Notes under the pieces: generated by a model | Seen by the model: only the letters and a program-made list of their open reading frames with translations | What the model was told of the DNA's origin: nothing | Databases searched by the model: none | Shown here: positions 1-5,576 of the stretch, piece by piece | How positions within the stretch are numbered: position 1 is the stretch's first letter | Layout: every line of letters begins with the position of its first letter | Position numbers and translations under genes: made by a program | Assembly (NCBI GenBank): GCA_947624075.1 | Contig: CANQIM010000033.1 | Coordinates: 1-9,852, forward strand | Direction of reading: 5' to 3' | DNA length: 9,852 nt | From: an uncultured Bacilli bacterium | GTDB lineage: Bacteria; Bacillota_I; Bacilli_A; RF39; UBA660

Positions 1-198
1 CTGAAAATCACCCCAGTTATTATTCCTATTCTATACCCTATTATAGCGATTTTTTAGAATTTTTACAATAATAATTACATAATTTTTGTTACTTCGAAAA
101 TTTATTTATCTGATTTTATTAACTATTATAAATTAATTATTTTAGAAAATTTTTATTTATTTGTACTAGACCATTTTTTATACTTAGCATATTTTATA

Positions 199-1011
199 AT
201 GGTGATTGATATTTTATTAACATGGTTTTTGCACATTAGCCCTGTTTGTCAAGCTTTAATAGCAGGAATTTTTACTTGGAGTGTTACTTTATTTGGAGCA
301 GCAATTGTCTTTTTCTTTAAAAAAGTTAATAAAAGTATTATGGATGCGTTATTAGGCTTTTCGGCAGGTGTAATGGTAGCAGCATCATTTTGGTCATTGC
401 TCAATCCAGCTATTGATATGGCAAATGAATTAAATATGAAGTCATGGTTGGTTGTTTTTATAGGCTTTTTTACAGGTGGATTATTACTATTTTTAGGGGA
501 TAAATTTTATACTTTGTTCTCTAAGAAAAAGACAATAAAAACTGATAAGAAAAAGCGTTGTATGATGCTAATATTTTCCATTGTACTTCATAATATACCT
601 GAGGGATTAGTTGTAGGATTTGCATTTGGAGCAGCCGCTTACGGATTTAGTGGTTCTACGATTGCTTCGGCAATTACATTGGCCGTTGGTATAGGTCTAC
701 AGAATTTTCCAGAAGGAAGTGCTGTTAGTTTACCACTTAGAAGAGAAGGAGTATCAAGGGGTAAGGCTTTCTTTTATGGACAATTAAGTGGAATTGTAGA
801 GCCTATTGCCGCTGTTATTGGAGCTATATTAGTTCTAAAAATACAAGTATTATTACCATTTATGCTTTCTTTTGCGGCTGGTGCTATGATTTATGTAGTT
901 GTGGAAGAATTAATTCCTGAAAGTCAAAGTAACACTAGAAAAGATTTAATGGCTTTATTTACTTTGATTGGCTTTTCAGTAATGATGATTTTAGATGTTG
1001 CATTGGGATAA
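199..1011 (+). CDS. ZIP-family divalent metal transporter (GufA-like)
   Basis: An integral membrane protein of 270 aa with about eight hydrophobic segments (roughly 17-39, 46-66, 84-104, 121-141, 153-177, 190-212, 218-238, 250-269). Two metal-site motifs of the ZIP family are visible: HNIPEG at 131-136 in the fourth segment and QNFPEG at 168-173 in the fifth. Further acidic residues lie at E201 and E236/E237. By family knowledge it moves Zn2+ or a related divalent cation into the cytoplasm; the exact metal cannot be read from sequence. The loop between segments 3 and 4 (about 108-120) is lysine-rich rather than histidine-rich. It is the only + strand gene and is transcribed alone. The ATG at 199 has no visible Shine-Dalgarno sequence and a TATAAT overlaps it, so the exact start is uncertain; a GTG directly follows at 202. 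Family assignment is secure. Confidence 0.93.
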   Translation: MVIDILLTWFLHISPVCQALIAGIFTWSVTLFGAAIVFFFKKVNKSIMDALLGFSAGVMVAASFWSLLNPAIDMANELNMKSWLVVFIGFFTGGLLLFLGDKFYTLFSKKKTIKTDKKKRCMMLIFSIVLHNIPEGLVVGFAFGAAAYGFSGSTIASAITLAVGIGLQNFPEGSAVSLPLRREGVSRGKAFFYGQLSGIVEPIAAVIGAILVLKIQVLLPFMLSFAAGAMIYVVVEELIPESQSNTRKDLMALFTLIGFSVMMILDVALG

Positions 1012-1012
1012 C

Positions 1013-1055
1013 AAAAAGACTTTGTAAGTGAAAAGTTCACTGCAAGTCTTTTTTT
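1013..1055. terminator. bidirectional rho-independent terminator between convergent genes
   Basis: Arms at 1013-1032 and 1036-1053 pair as AAAAAGACTT and AGTGAA blocks with a small internal loop and an AAG apical loop. The + strand continues into seven T (1049-1055). The A-run on the left arm gives a T-run on the minus strand. It lies just past the ZIP stop and just past the M23 peptidase stop, so it can serve both. Confidence 0.85.
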
Positions 1056-1061
1056 AGGATG

Positions 1062-1805
1062 TTATTTTTTTAAATACAATTTTTCGCCTTTTTTTAGATA
1101 AATACCGTAAAGATCTGTTTTTGGACAAGTGAAAATAAGTTGTGGCGTTGATGCTTCAGTGGATGGTTTGGGTTGTGTTTCTTGTTCAGTGTTAGTTTGT
1201 GGCGCTTTATTTTCTGAAGATGGTTCTATTTGTGGTGGTGTAATTTCAGCTTTAGGTGGTTCGGTTTTAGGAGGTGTATCTTCTAATATTTCTACTTCAA
1301 TTTTTTTAAAGTTATAGTTGTGATTGTCAATAACTTTTGTGTCATTATTAATCCAAAGACATTCTTCAGGTTTTTTTCCATTATTTATAGACCAATAACC
1401 TGCTTTATTTTTTGTCCAACCACTACCTGTAAATTTTCCTTTGGCACATTCTATATGACAGTGATTACCTGTTGCATTACCTTTAGTTCCTTCCGAGTAA
1501 AATACTTCATTTTGAGAAATTCTTTTGCCTACAAATAAATTGCTTACATCATTGGCATGAGCAAAGAGAATGGTCATGTAATCGATTGTACCATCTGGAT
1601 ACTCAACTTTATCACTACTTTCTAACCAAACTTCGTTAGCATCATTTTGATAAACTTTTTTGATAATCCCCGTAAATGGTGCATAGATTGCCTCTACAGA
1701 AGTATCTGCCCCTGCTTCATCAATGGCATAGCTATATAGATGTGAGCCTTCATTGTAGCCTTGAGTAATGCGCATATTTTTGCTAGGGTATATAGGTTTT
1801 TCCAT
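1062..1805 (-). CDS. M23 family metallopeptidase, endolysin-like, with Pro/Thr-rich linker
   Basis: A 247-aa protein whose first ~160 residues look like a zinc-dependent M23 peptidoglycan endopeptidase. The candidate metal ligands are in family order: H22 and D29 in SHLYSYAID (the H...YAID variant of motif 1), H83 in FAH, and H115/H117 in NHCH. After this comes a Pro/Glu/Thr-rich linker (about 177-222). A short C-terminal module (about 223-247) containing YGIYLKKGEKLYLKK may bind the wall. There is no signal peptide, which fits an endolysin that leaves the cell through a holin. The start overlaps the holin stop as TAATG, and its AAGGAGG ribosome site lies inside the last codons of the holin gene, so the two are translationally coupled. 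The M23 fold is well supported; the lytic role is inferred from the neighbour. Confidence 0.87.
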   Translation of the reverse strand: MEKPIYPSKNMRITQGYNEGSHLYSYAIDEAGADTSVEAIYAPFTGIIKKVYQNDANEVWLESSDKVEYPDGTIDYMTILFAHANDVSNLFVGKRISQNEVFYSEGTKGNATGNHCHIECAKGKFTGSGWTKNKAGYWSINNGKKPEECLWINNDTKVIDNHNYNFKKIEVEILEDTPPKTEPPKAEITPPQIEPSSENKAPQTNTEQETQPKPSTEASTPQLIFTCPKTDLYGIYLKKGEKLYLKK

Positions 1806-2146
1806 TACTCAGCCTCCTTATTGATAATATTTTCCTCTGGAATTATTTCTTCTTCTTTTTTTGCTGTTATTTTACTATATGGTGCAATTTTTCCTTCTAG
1901 CGTCTTGTAAATCGTATCTGCTCCAAGAAAGGAAAATAGTCCAACCCAAAGACTTGTTGGAAAAGTAATATCAGTAAAAGTTATGCAAAAAAGATAACCA
2001 ATTACTATATTGACTATTAAGGAATATAAAGTAATGAACTTGCTTTTTTTAAAATGTTTTTTAGTTTTTTGGACAAAGGTACAAGTAATGGCACTTAATG
2101 TAACAGAGATGGCTAATATTTTTTGTAAAAAGTTTAAATTTAACAT
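1805..2146 (-). CDS. phage-type holin
   Basis: A small membrane protein of 113 aa. It has a hydrophobic segment at about 6-25, a basic stretch at 26-36 (KTKKHFKKSK), a second membrane segment at about 37-57, and an amphipathic third segment at about 65-82 containing LWVGLFSFLGADTIY. It ends in a charged tail. The size, basic loop and the LWVGL...LY element resemble small holins of Gram-positive phages; I cannot name the exact family. Holins form membrane lesions that release endolysins, and the next gene is an M23 peptidase. Translation starts behind a very strong GAGGAGGG site (2150-2157). No other phage genes surround it. The holin label is partly inferred from the partner gene. Confidence 0.75.
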   Translation of the reverse strand: MLNLNFLQKILAISVTLSAITCTFVQKTKKHFKKSKFITLYSLIVNIVIGYLFCITFTDITFPTSLWVGLFSFLGADTIYKTLEGKIAPYSKITAKKEEEIIPEENIINKEAE

Positions 2147-2163
2147 AATTCCCTCCTCAATTT

Positions 2164-2192
2164 AATATATGCGTGGTAAATTTTAGAAACAA
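2164..2192 (-). promoter_or_regulatory. predicted promoter of the holin-M23 unit
   Basis: On the minus strand, TTGTTT (2192-2187) is followed after exactly 17 bases by TATATT (2169-2164). It lies after the rpsI terminator and before the holin gene, so it would uncouple the lysis cassette from ribosomal protein transcription. The predicted start would leave a leader of only about 11 bases, made almost entirely of the ribosome binding site. Confidence 0.5.
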
Positions 2193-2240
2193 TTAATTCA
2201 ACTAGAAAAAAAGAAAATTATTTGTTAAGAATTTTTTGAG

Positions 2241-2270
2241 CAAAAGAAAAAGTCCAAAATTGGACTTTTG
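2241..2270 (-). terminator. rho-independent terminator after rpsI
   Basis: On the minus strand, AAAAGTCCAA pairs with TTGGACTTTT (2269-2248) and is followed by a T-rich tail (TTTTTCTTTT). It begins about 15 bases past the rpsI stop, so it ends the rplM-rpsI transcript before the holin gene. Confidence 0.85.
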
Positions 2271-2284
2271 GAAACATTGAAATA

Positions 2285-2710
2285 TTAACGTTTTGAGAAT
2301 TGAGGTGCACGACGTGCTTTCTTTAAACCTGGTTTCTTACGTTCTTTCTTACGTGAATCTCTAGTAATCATTCCTGCTACTTTAAGAGTTTTTCTAAAAC
2401 TATTTTCTGAATCAGCTGGTGTAGTAGCGTCATATTGAAGTAAAGCTCTAGTGATTCCTAAACGGATTGCTCCTGTTTGTCCTTGGAAACCACCACCACT
2501 TACTTTAGCATCTACATCAAACATTTCAGCTGTATTTGTTAAAACTAATGGTTGAGATAGGTCCATTACACAAATTTCTGATGGAAAATATTCTCTTACA
2601 TCTCTGCCATTAACAGTTATTTTGCCTGTTCCTGATGTTAATGTAACTCTTGCAACACTAGATTTTCTGTGACCTGTTCCAGTATATACTCTTTTTTCTT
2701 CTTTTGCCAT
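2285..2710 (-). CDS. rpsI: 30S ribosomal protein S9
   Basis: Small-subunit ribosomal protein S9 (uS9), whose C-terminal tail reaches towards the P-site tRNA in the ribosome. The 141-aa protein shows the family signature throughout: GTGHRKSSVARV at 11-22, the SGGGFQGQTGAIRLGITRALL block at about 70-90, and the conserved basic C-terminus ending QFSKR. It is slightly longer than typical bacterial S9, about 130 aa in B. subtilis, mainly through a short N-terminal extension (MAKEEK). It lies 11 bases after rplM with a good AGGAGG site in the gap, the usual rplM-rpsI operon. A hairpin terminator follows directly. Confidence 0.98.
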   Translation of the reverse strand: MAKEEKRVYTGTGHRKSSVARVTLTSGTGKITVNGRDVREYFPSEICVMDLSQPLVLTNTAEMFDVDAKVSGGGFQGQTGAIRLGITRALLQYDATTPADSENSFRKTLKVAGMITRDSRKKERKKPGLKKARRAPQFSKR

Positions 2711-2721
2711 AACCTATCCTC

Positions 2722-3153
2722 CTACTTAACTTCAAGCACTTCTGGTTTTTGTGCTTGTTGTTTATGTTCACTACCAGCATAAACAAATAATTTTTTAGCC
2801 ATTTGTCTTCCAAGTCTATTATGAGGAAGCATACCTTTAACTGCTCGTTCCATCATTTCAACAGGATACTCTTCACGCATAACTTTAGCTGTTCTTTCTC
2901 TTAAACCACCTGTATACATAGAGTGATTATAATACATTTTGTTTTCTAACTTGTTACCAGTTAAATTAACTTTTTCAGCATTAATGATTATAATGTTATC
3001 ACCACAATCAATGTGTGGAGTGTAAGTTGGTTTATGTTTTCCACGTAAATATTTAGCTGCAAGGGAAGCAACACGACCTAAAGATTGTCCTTCAGCATCG
3101 ATTACATACCATTTGCGTTCAACTGTTTCTTTTTTTTGCATATAACTTGTCAT
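2722..3153 (-). CDS. rplM: 50S ribosomal protein L13
   Basis: Large-subunit protein L13 (uL13), an early-assembly 23S rRNA binding protein. The 143-aa sequence has the expected landmarks: RKWYVIDAEGQSLGRVAS near the N-terminus (13-30), LRGKHKPTYTPH at 36-47, the GDNIIIINAEK block at 51-61, and GMLPHNRLGR at 107-116. Length is normal. It starts with ATG behind an AAAGGAG site (3166-3160). Upstream there is a near-consensus promoter and a leader able to form a pseudoknot, in the place where Bacillota L13 leaders carry autoregulatory structures. It is co-transcribed with rpsI. Confidence 0.98.
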   Translation of the reverse strand: MTSYMQKKETVERKWYVIDAEGQSLGRVASLAAKYLRGKHKPTYTPHIDCGDNIIIINAEKVNLTGNKLENKMYYNHSMYTGGLRERTAKVMREEYPVEMMERAVKGMLPHNRLGRQMAKKLFVYAGSEHKQQAQKPEVLEVK

Positions 3154-3159
3154 AATTTT

Positions 3160-3206
3160 CTCCTTTTACTTAAACTAGACTTTCCCACGGTCTAATTTAT
3201 GTGGGG
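3160..3206 (-). promoter_or_regulatory. rplM leader with predicted H-type pseudoknot (L13-leader-like)
   Basis: In the minus-strand transcript CCCAC (3205-3201) can pair with GTGGG (3188-3184). TAGAC (3194-3190), which lies between those arms, can pair with GTCTA (3180-3176), which lies outside them. The two stems interlock with loops ATAAAT, C and AAA, a classical H-type pseudoknot. It ends 9 bases before the AAAGGAG ribosome site of rplM (3166-3160). L13-S9 mRNAs of low-GC Gram-positives are known to carry a leader family (Rfam L13_leader) thought to mediate feedback by a product protein; I infer that this is a member. The pairing is seen directly, the function is inferred. Confidence 0.7.
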
Positions 3207-3226
3207 ATTTAAATGTACCGATTAAA

Positions 3227-3255
3227 ATTATACTAAAAAAAGTATTAAAAATCAA
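3227..3255 (-). promoter_or_regulatory. predicted sigma-A-type promoter of rplM-rpsI
   Basis: On the minus strand TTGATT (3255-3250), a 17-base spacer, then TATAAT (3232-3227). The -35 element and spacer lie inside the terminator-like hairpin of the upstream gene. Transcription would begin near 3220, giving a leader of roughly 65-70 bases that contains the pseudoknot. Confidence 0.75.
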
Positions 3256-3263
3256 TACTTTTT
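3235..3263 (-). terminator. AT-rich terminator hairpin after the 105-aa gene
   Basis: On the minus strand AAAAAGTATT (3263-3254) pairs with AATACTTTTT (3246-3237) around a seven-base loop, and the T-run continues to 3235. It sits about 20 bases past the stop of the 105-aa gene. The stem has a single G-C pair, so efficiency may be modest. It overlaps the rplM -35 element and spacer. Confidence 0.6.
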
Positions 3264-3284
3264 AACACTTTTTTCTAAGTTATG

Positions 3285-3602
3285 TCAAACCATTTTAGAG
3301 GTGTTTTTTGTCGTTAATTCTTTTTCTAAAAGACCTAATTTTTGTAAAGCTATTTCTAACTCTTCATCAGATAATGATTCAACATAACTTTCAGCAACAG
3401 AAGCAGAAGCATACTTTCTTATAAGAGCATCATGTCGAGCTTCTTCAGTGTAGTTCGTTGTAAATAATGCAGCATAAGAACCAATTGTAGTTGAAGCGTG
3501 TTTTTTGTTGATGCTTCCATCTTCATTTAAAGTAAAATCAGTAGTTCCTAAAGATGTAATTGTAGGTGTTGAGATAGTAGTAGTTTTAAAAAGAGAACCC
3601 AT
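3285..3602 (-). CDS. small protein of unknown function, ESLSD-motif paralogue B
   Basis: I do not recognise this 105-aa protein. The N-terminal part is Thr/Ser-rich (TTTISTPTITSLGTTDFT, about 7-24). The C-terminal part is helical and acidic, with AESYVESLSDEELEIALQKLG at about 70-90. The same motif, SETFIESLSDSEL, occurs in the 97-aa protein encoded just after truA, which points to paralogy. No membrane segment or signal peptide is visible. It starts one base after the stop of the membrane-protein gene (junction TAATATG), with a weak GGAAAG ribosome site inside that gene, so the two are coupled. It ends with TGA, the only TGA stop noted in this region, followed by a terminator hairpin. The gene is real by spacing, signals and paralogy; its role is unknown. 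Confidence 0.75.
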   Translation of the reverse strand: MGSLFKTTTISTPTITSLGTTDFTLNEDGSINKKHASTTIGSYAALFTTNYTEEARHDALIRKYASASVAESYVESLSDEELEIALQKLGLLEKELTTKNTSKMV

Positions 3603-3603
3603 A

Positions 3604-4434
3604 TTAACACTTTCCTTTCTGTTTAGCTATCATATTATTGGTAGATTTTTGTTTTTCGATTAATTTGCGTAATTGTTGTAACTGTTCAATTGTTTCAACA
3701 TTTGAAATTATATCATCAATAGTTGGAACGTCTTCTAATTCACGATGTTTATCAGCTATTAATTTATTAGCTTCAGCATATTTAGTACTATTTCTTTCTA
3801 TTTGAGCTTCTTGAATTTTTCGAAGTTTATCTTCTTTTTCTTTAAAACGATAAATATTATGATTTTGAATATTTATACATTGAAAATTGATAAAGGCACT
3901 AAATAATTCGAATGGAATTATAATAGCAGCTTGTCCTATACCTAAGCAGCTAATAATTAAAAGGCAGCAAATAATTATAATATCACTTTTAAGACCTCTT
4001 TTATGAACATTTTTATTCCATTCTAAATATCTTATTATTTCTAAAGGTCTATTTGAATTCATATGATAATTTCTATTTATTTCACGATGAAATTCTTTAT
4101 GAGATAGTTTTTTTTGATAATTAGCAGAGGCAATAACTTTTTTTCTTTCTATATCAGAATGAAGTTTTTTTAATTTTTTTCGTTTTTGCCAATCAATTAA
4201 TTTATCACTATATTTTAAATAATTAGGACAAACTGTCTTTAAGACTTTATACTTTATGTCTTCAACTTTAAAGACAGCTTTTTGGAATTTACTAGCCCCT
4301 AGTTTTTCAGTTAAAAAAATTTTGTCACTATAGGTTAGTTCTTTTTTCATAAGTCTATTAATTAAAGGATGATTGCTTTCAAACCTTTTTACTGGACCTG
4401 GAAAATTTTTTTCTAAGAATTCAGCTACCCCCAT
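3604..4434 (-). CDS. membrane-anchored coiled-coil protein of unknown function
   Basis: I do not recognise this 276-aa protein. The N-terminal 150 residues are very basic, especially KRKKLKK (84-90) and the 97-122 stretch, with no signal peptide. A long hydrophobic stretch at about 151-184 (DIIIICCLLIISCLGIGQAA onwards) is enough for one long or two short membrane passes. The remainder is charged and probably coiled coil at about 196-235, followed by a further helix to the end. A topology with both large domains in the cytoplasm would fit a hairpin insertion; this is inference. It has its own strong promoter and a GAGGGG ribosome site, and is coupled to the 105-aa gene. It lies in the truA-rplM interval, where no gene of this kind is expected. 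Confidence 0.75.
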   Translation of the reverse strand: MGVAEFLEKNFPGPVKRFESNHPLINRLMKKELTYSDKIFLTEKLGASKFQKAVFKVEDIKYKVLKTVCPNYLKYSDKLIDWQKRKKLKKLHSDIERKKVIASANYQKKLSHKEFHREINRNYHMNSNRPLEIIRYLEWNKNVHKRGLKSDIIIICCLLIISCLGIGQAAIIIPFELFSAFINFQCINIQNHNIYRFKEKEDKLRKIQEAQIERNSTKYAEANKLIADKHRELEDVPTIDDIISNVETIEQLQQLRKLIEKQKSTNNMIAKQKGKC

Positions 4435-4465
4435 AAACTTCCCCTCTTACTTCTTAATGGCTCAT

Positions 4466-4494
4466 ATTATAGCATAAATTCGTTATTTTATCAA
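4466..4494 (-). promoter_or_regulatory. strong extended -10 promoter of the 276-aa/105-aa unit
   Basis: On the minus strand TTGATA (4494-4489), a 17-base spacer, then TATAAT (4471-4466) preceded by TGC, giving an extended -10 (TGnTATAAT). This is the best promoter match in the window. Predicted transcription start is near 4459, about 25 bases before the ATG at 4434. Confidence 0.82.
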
Positions 4495-4496
4495 TA

Positions 4497-4521
4497 GAAA
4501 AAGCAGAAGATGTCTGCTTTT
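4497..4521 (-). terminator. rho-independent terminator ending the truA operon
   Basis: On the minus strand AAAAGCAGA (4521-4513) pairs with TCTGCTTTT (4507-4499) around a five-base loop, and the T-run continues to 4497. It starts three bases after the stop of the 97-aa gene and directly precedes the next promoter. Confidence 0.87.
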
Positions 4522-4523
4522 AG

Positions 4524-4817
4524 CTAATGGCTATTTTTCTGAAACTTATTTTCTTTTTTAACAAGAACTTTTGATTTATCTAGTTCGCTTTCTTTTAAAG
4601 CTATTTTTTCTTTAAAATTTGCTAGTTCAGAATCAGAAAGTGATTCTATAAAGGTTTCACTAATGAGATGATTTTCATAAGAATCTTTAGGAGCACAACC
4701 TAGAAGTGAACTCAAAAGAGCACAAGTGGTAACTGTTTCGTTAAAATCTTCATCATCACAAAGGGTAGTTGTTGTTGTTAATAAAGTAGCGAGCTCTTGA
4801 TTAGATATTATTAGCAT
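4524..4817 (-). CDS. small protein of unknown function, ESLSD-motif paralogue A
   Basis: An unrecognised protein of 97 aa. I place the start at the ATG 4817-4815. An upstream in-frame GTG (4826) would overlap truA, but its surrounding AAGGTG is better read as the ribosome site for the ATG, and the resulting junction TAATATG is identical to that before the 105-aa paralogue. Counting from the ATG, a Thr-run lies at about 14-18 and an acidic patch (CDDEDFNE) follows at about 20-27. The SETFIESLSDSELANF motif at about 53-68 matches AESYVESLSDEELEIA of the 105-aa protein. The tail is lysine-rich. There is no membrane segment. It is the last gene of the operon containing truA and is followed by a clear terminator. 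Existence is supported by signals and paralogy; function is unknown. Confidence 0.72.
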   Translation of the reverse strand: MLIISNQELATLLTTTTTLCDDEDFNETVTTCALLSSLLGCAPKDSYENHLISETFIESLSDSELANFKEKIALKESELDKSKVLVKKENKFQKNSH

Positions 4818-4818
4818 A

Positions 4819-5562
4819 TTATTCACCTTCTTTAAAAGTTATATTTGTTAAATATAAACCTTCAGCTGCTGCTGTTTTACCTGACTTACTACGATCTTTA
4901 CTTAGCAAAATTTTTTCCACAGTTTCTGGGGAAATTTTATTTTCACCTACTCTTATCAAAATACCAACCATATTTCGTACTTGATAACGTAAAAAGCCAT
5001 CTCCAATAAAAGTAAATATTATTATATCATCCTTTGTAGTAATTTCAGCTTTAGAAATAGTTCGAATGCAATTTTCTTTTTCTTTGTTTTCAGTTACAAA
5101 AGCGCGAAAATCATGTGTACCTAAAAAATATTTAATAGCTCTTTGCATTTGCTTTAAATCTAGTTCATGGTTATATTGGAAGACATAATTTCTTTGAATG
5201 GGATTGTATTCACCAGTATTTAAATAATAATTATATTCTTTCTCTTTAACGTTGTAGCGAGCATGAAAAGTCGATGAAACCTTTTTAGTTTCAATTACAT
5301 GGATATCTGGTGGTAGATTGCTATTTAAAGCTCTTTTTAGATTTTTTTCTGTAATAGAGATATCAATATCACAATGGGCATATTGACATAGCGCATGAAC
5401 TTTTTTATCAGTACGTCCAGTAGCAGTTAAAGTAGTTTTCTTACCAGCATTGACTTTAGTTAAAGCAGCTTCTAGCCTTTCTTCTATAGTGTTTTTGTTA
5501 GGTTGCTTTTGAAATCCAGAGTAAGCTGTTCCATCATAACTAAATTTAATTAAAAAACGCAT
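4819..5562 (-). CDS. truA: tRNA pseudouridine(38-40) synthase TruA
   Basis: TruA isomerises uridines 38, 39 and 40 in the anticodon stem-loop of tRNAs to pseudouridine. The 247-aa length is normal. Visible landmarks are YDGTAYSGFQ at 9-18, the catalytic aspartate D52 within GRTD, FHARY at 99-103, the active-site tyrosine Y110, GTHDFRAF at 148-155, FLRYQVRNMVG at 190-200 and GLYL at 235-238. Some usually invariant positions differ: the catalytic loop reads GRTDKKVHA instead of GRTDAGVHA, and the C-terminal PTAPA-type motif reads GKTAAAEGLYL. It starts 14 bases after the second EcfA-like gene with an AAAGGG site. In Bacillota, ecfT normally lies immediately upstream of truA; here it is absent. 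Confidence 0.96.
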   Translation of the reverse strand: MRFLIKFSYDGTAYSGFQKQPNKNTIEERLEAALTKVNAGKKTTLTATGRTDKKVHALCQYAHCDIDISITEKNLKRALNSNLPPDIHVIETKKVSSTFHARYNVKEKEYNYYLNTGEYNPIQRNYVFQYNHELDLKQMQRAIKYFLGTHDFRAFVTENKEKENCIRTISKAEITTKDDIIIFTFIGDGFLRYQVRNMVGILIRVGENKISPETVEKILLSKDRSKSGKTAAAEGLYLTNITFKEGE

Positions 5563-5576
5563 AATTATAGCCCTTT

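Noticed and set aside
28..60. Hairpin (CTATA/TATAG) followed by a short T-run near the left edge
   Set aside because: Only five base pairs, one of them G-C, and no gene end is visible before it; too weak to call a terminator. I see no gene or convincing signal elsewhere in 1-178.
1129..1538. Two short + strand open frames opposite the M23 peptidase gene
   Set aside because: They lie wholly antisense to a gene with clear family motifs, lack ribosome sites, and their products (Gly/Ser/Cys/Val-rich and Phe/Cys-rich) look like reverse-frame translation.
1062..2192. A complete prophage or mobile element around the lysis cassette
   Set aside because: No integrase, structural, replication or repressor genes and no flanking direct repeats were seen; both neighbours are ordinary chromosomal genes.
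3264..3287. Reading TGA at 3287-3285 as tryptophan (Mycoplasma-type code), extending the 105-aa protein
   Set aside because: All tryptophans checked are TGG, all recognised genes have normal lengths under the standard code, and the extension would run into a terminator hairpin and the rplM promoter.
4818..4826. GTG start giving a 100-aa protein that overlaps truA
   Set aside because: The ATG at 4817 has a properly spaced AAGGTG ribosome site and the same TAATATG junction as the paralogue, so the 97-aa form is preferred.
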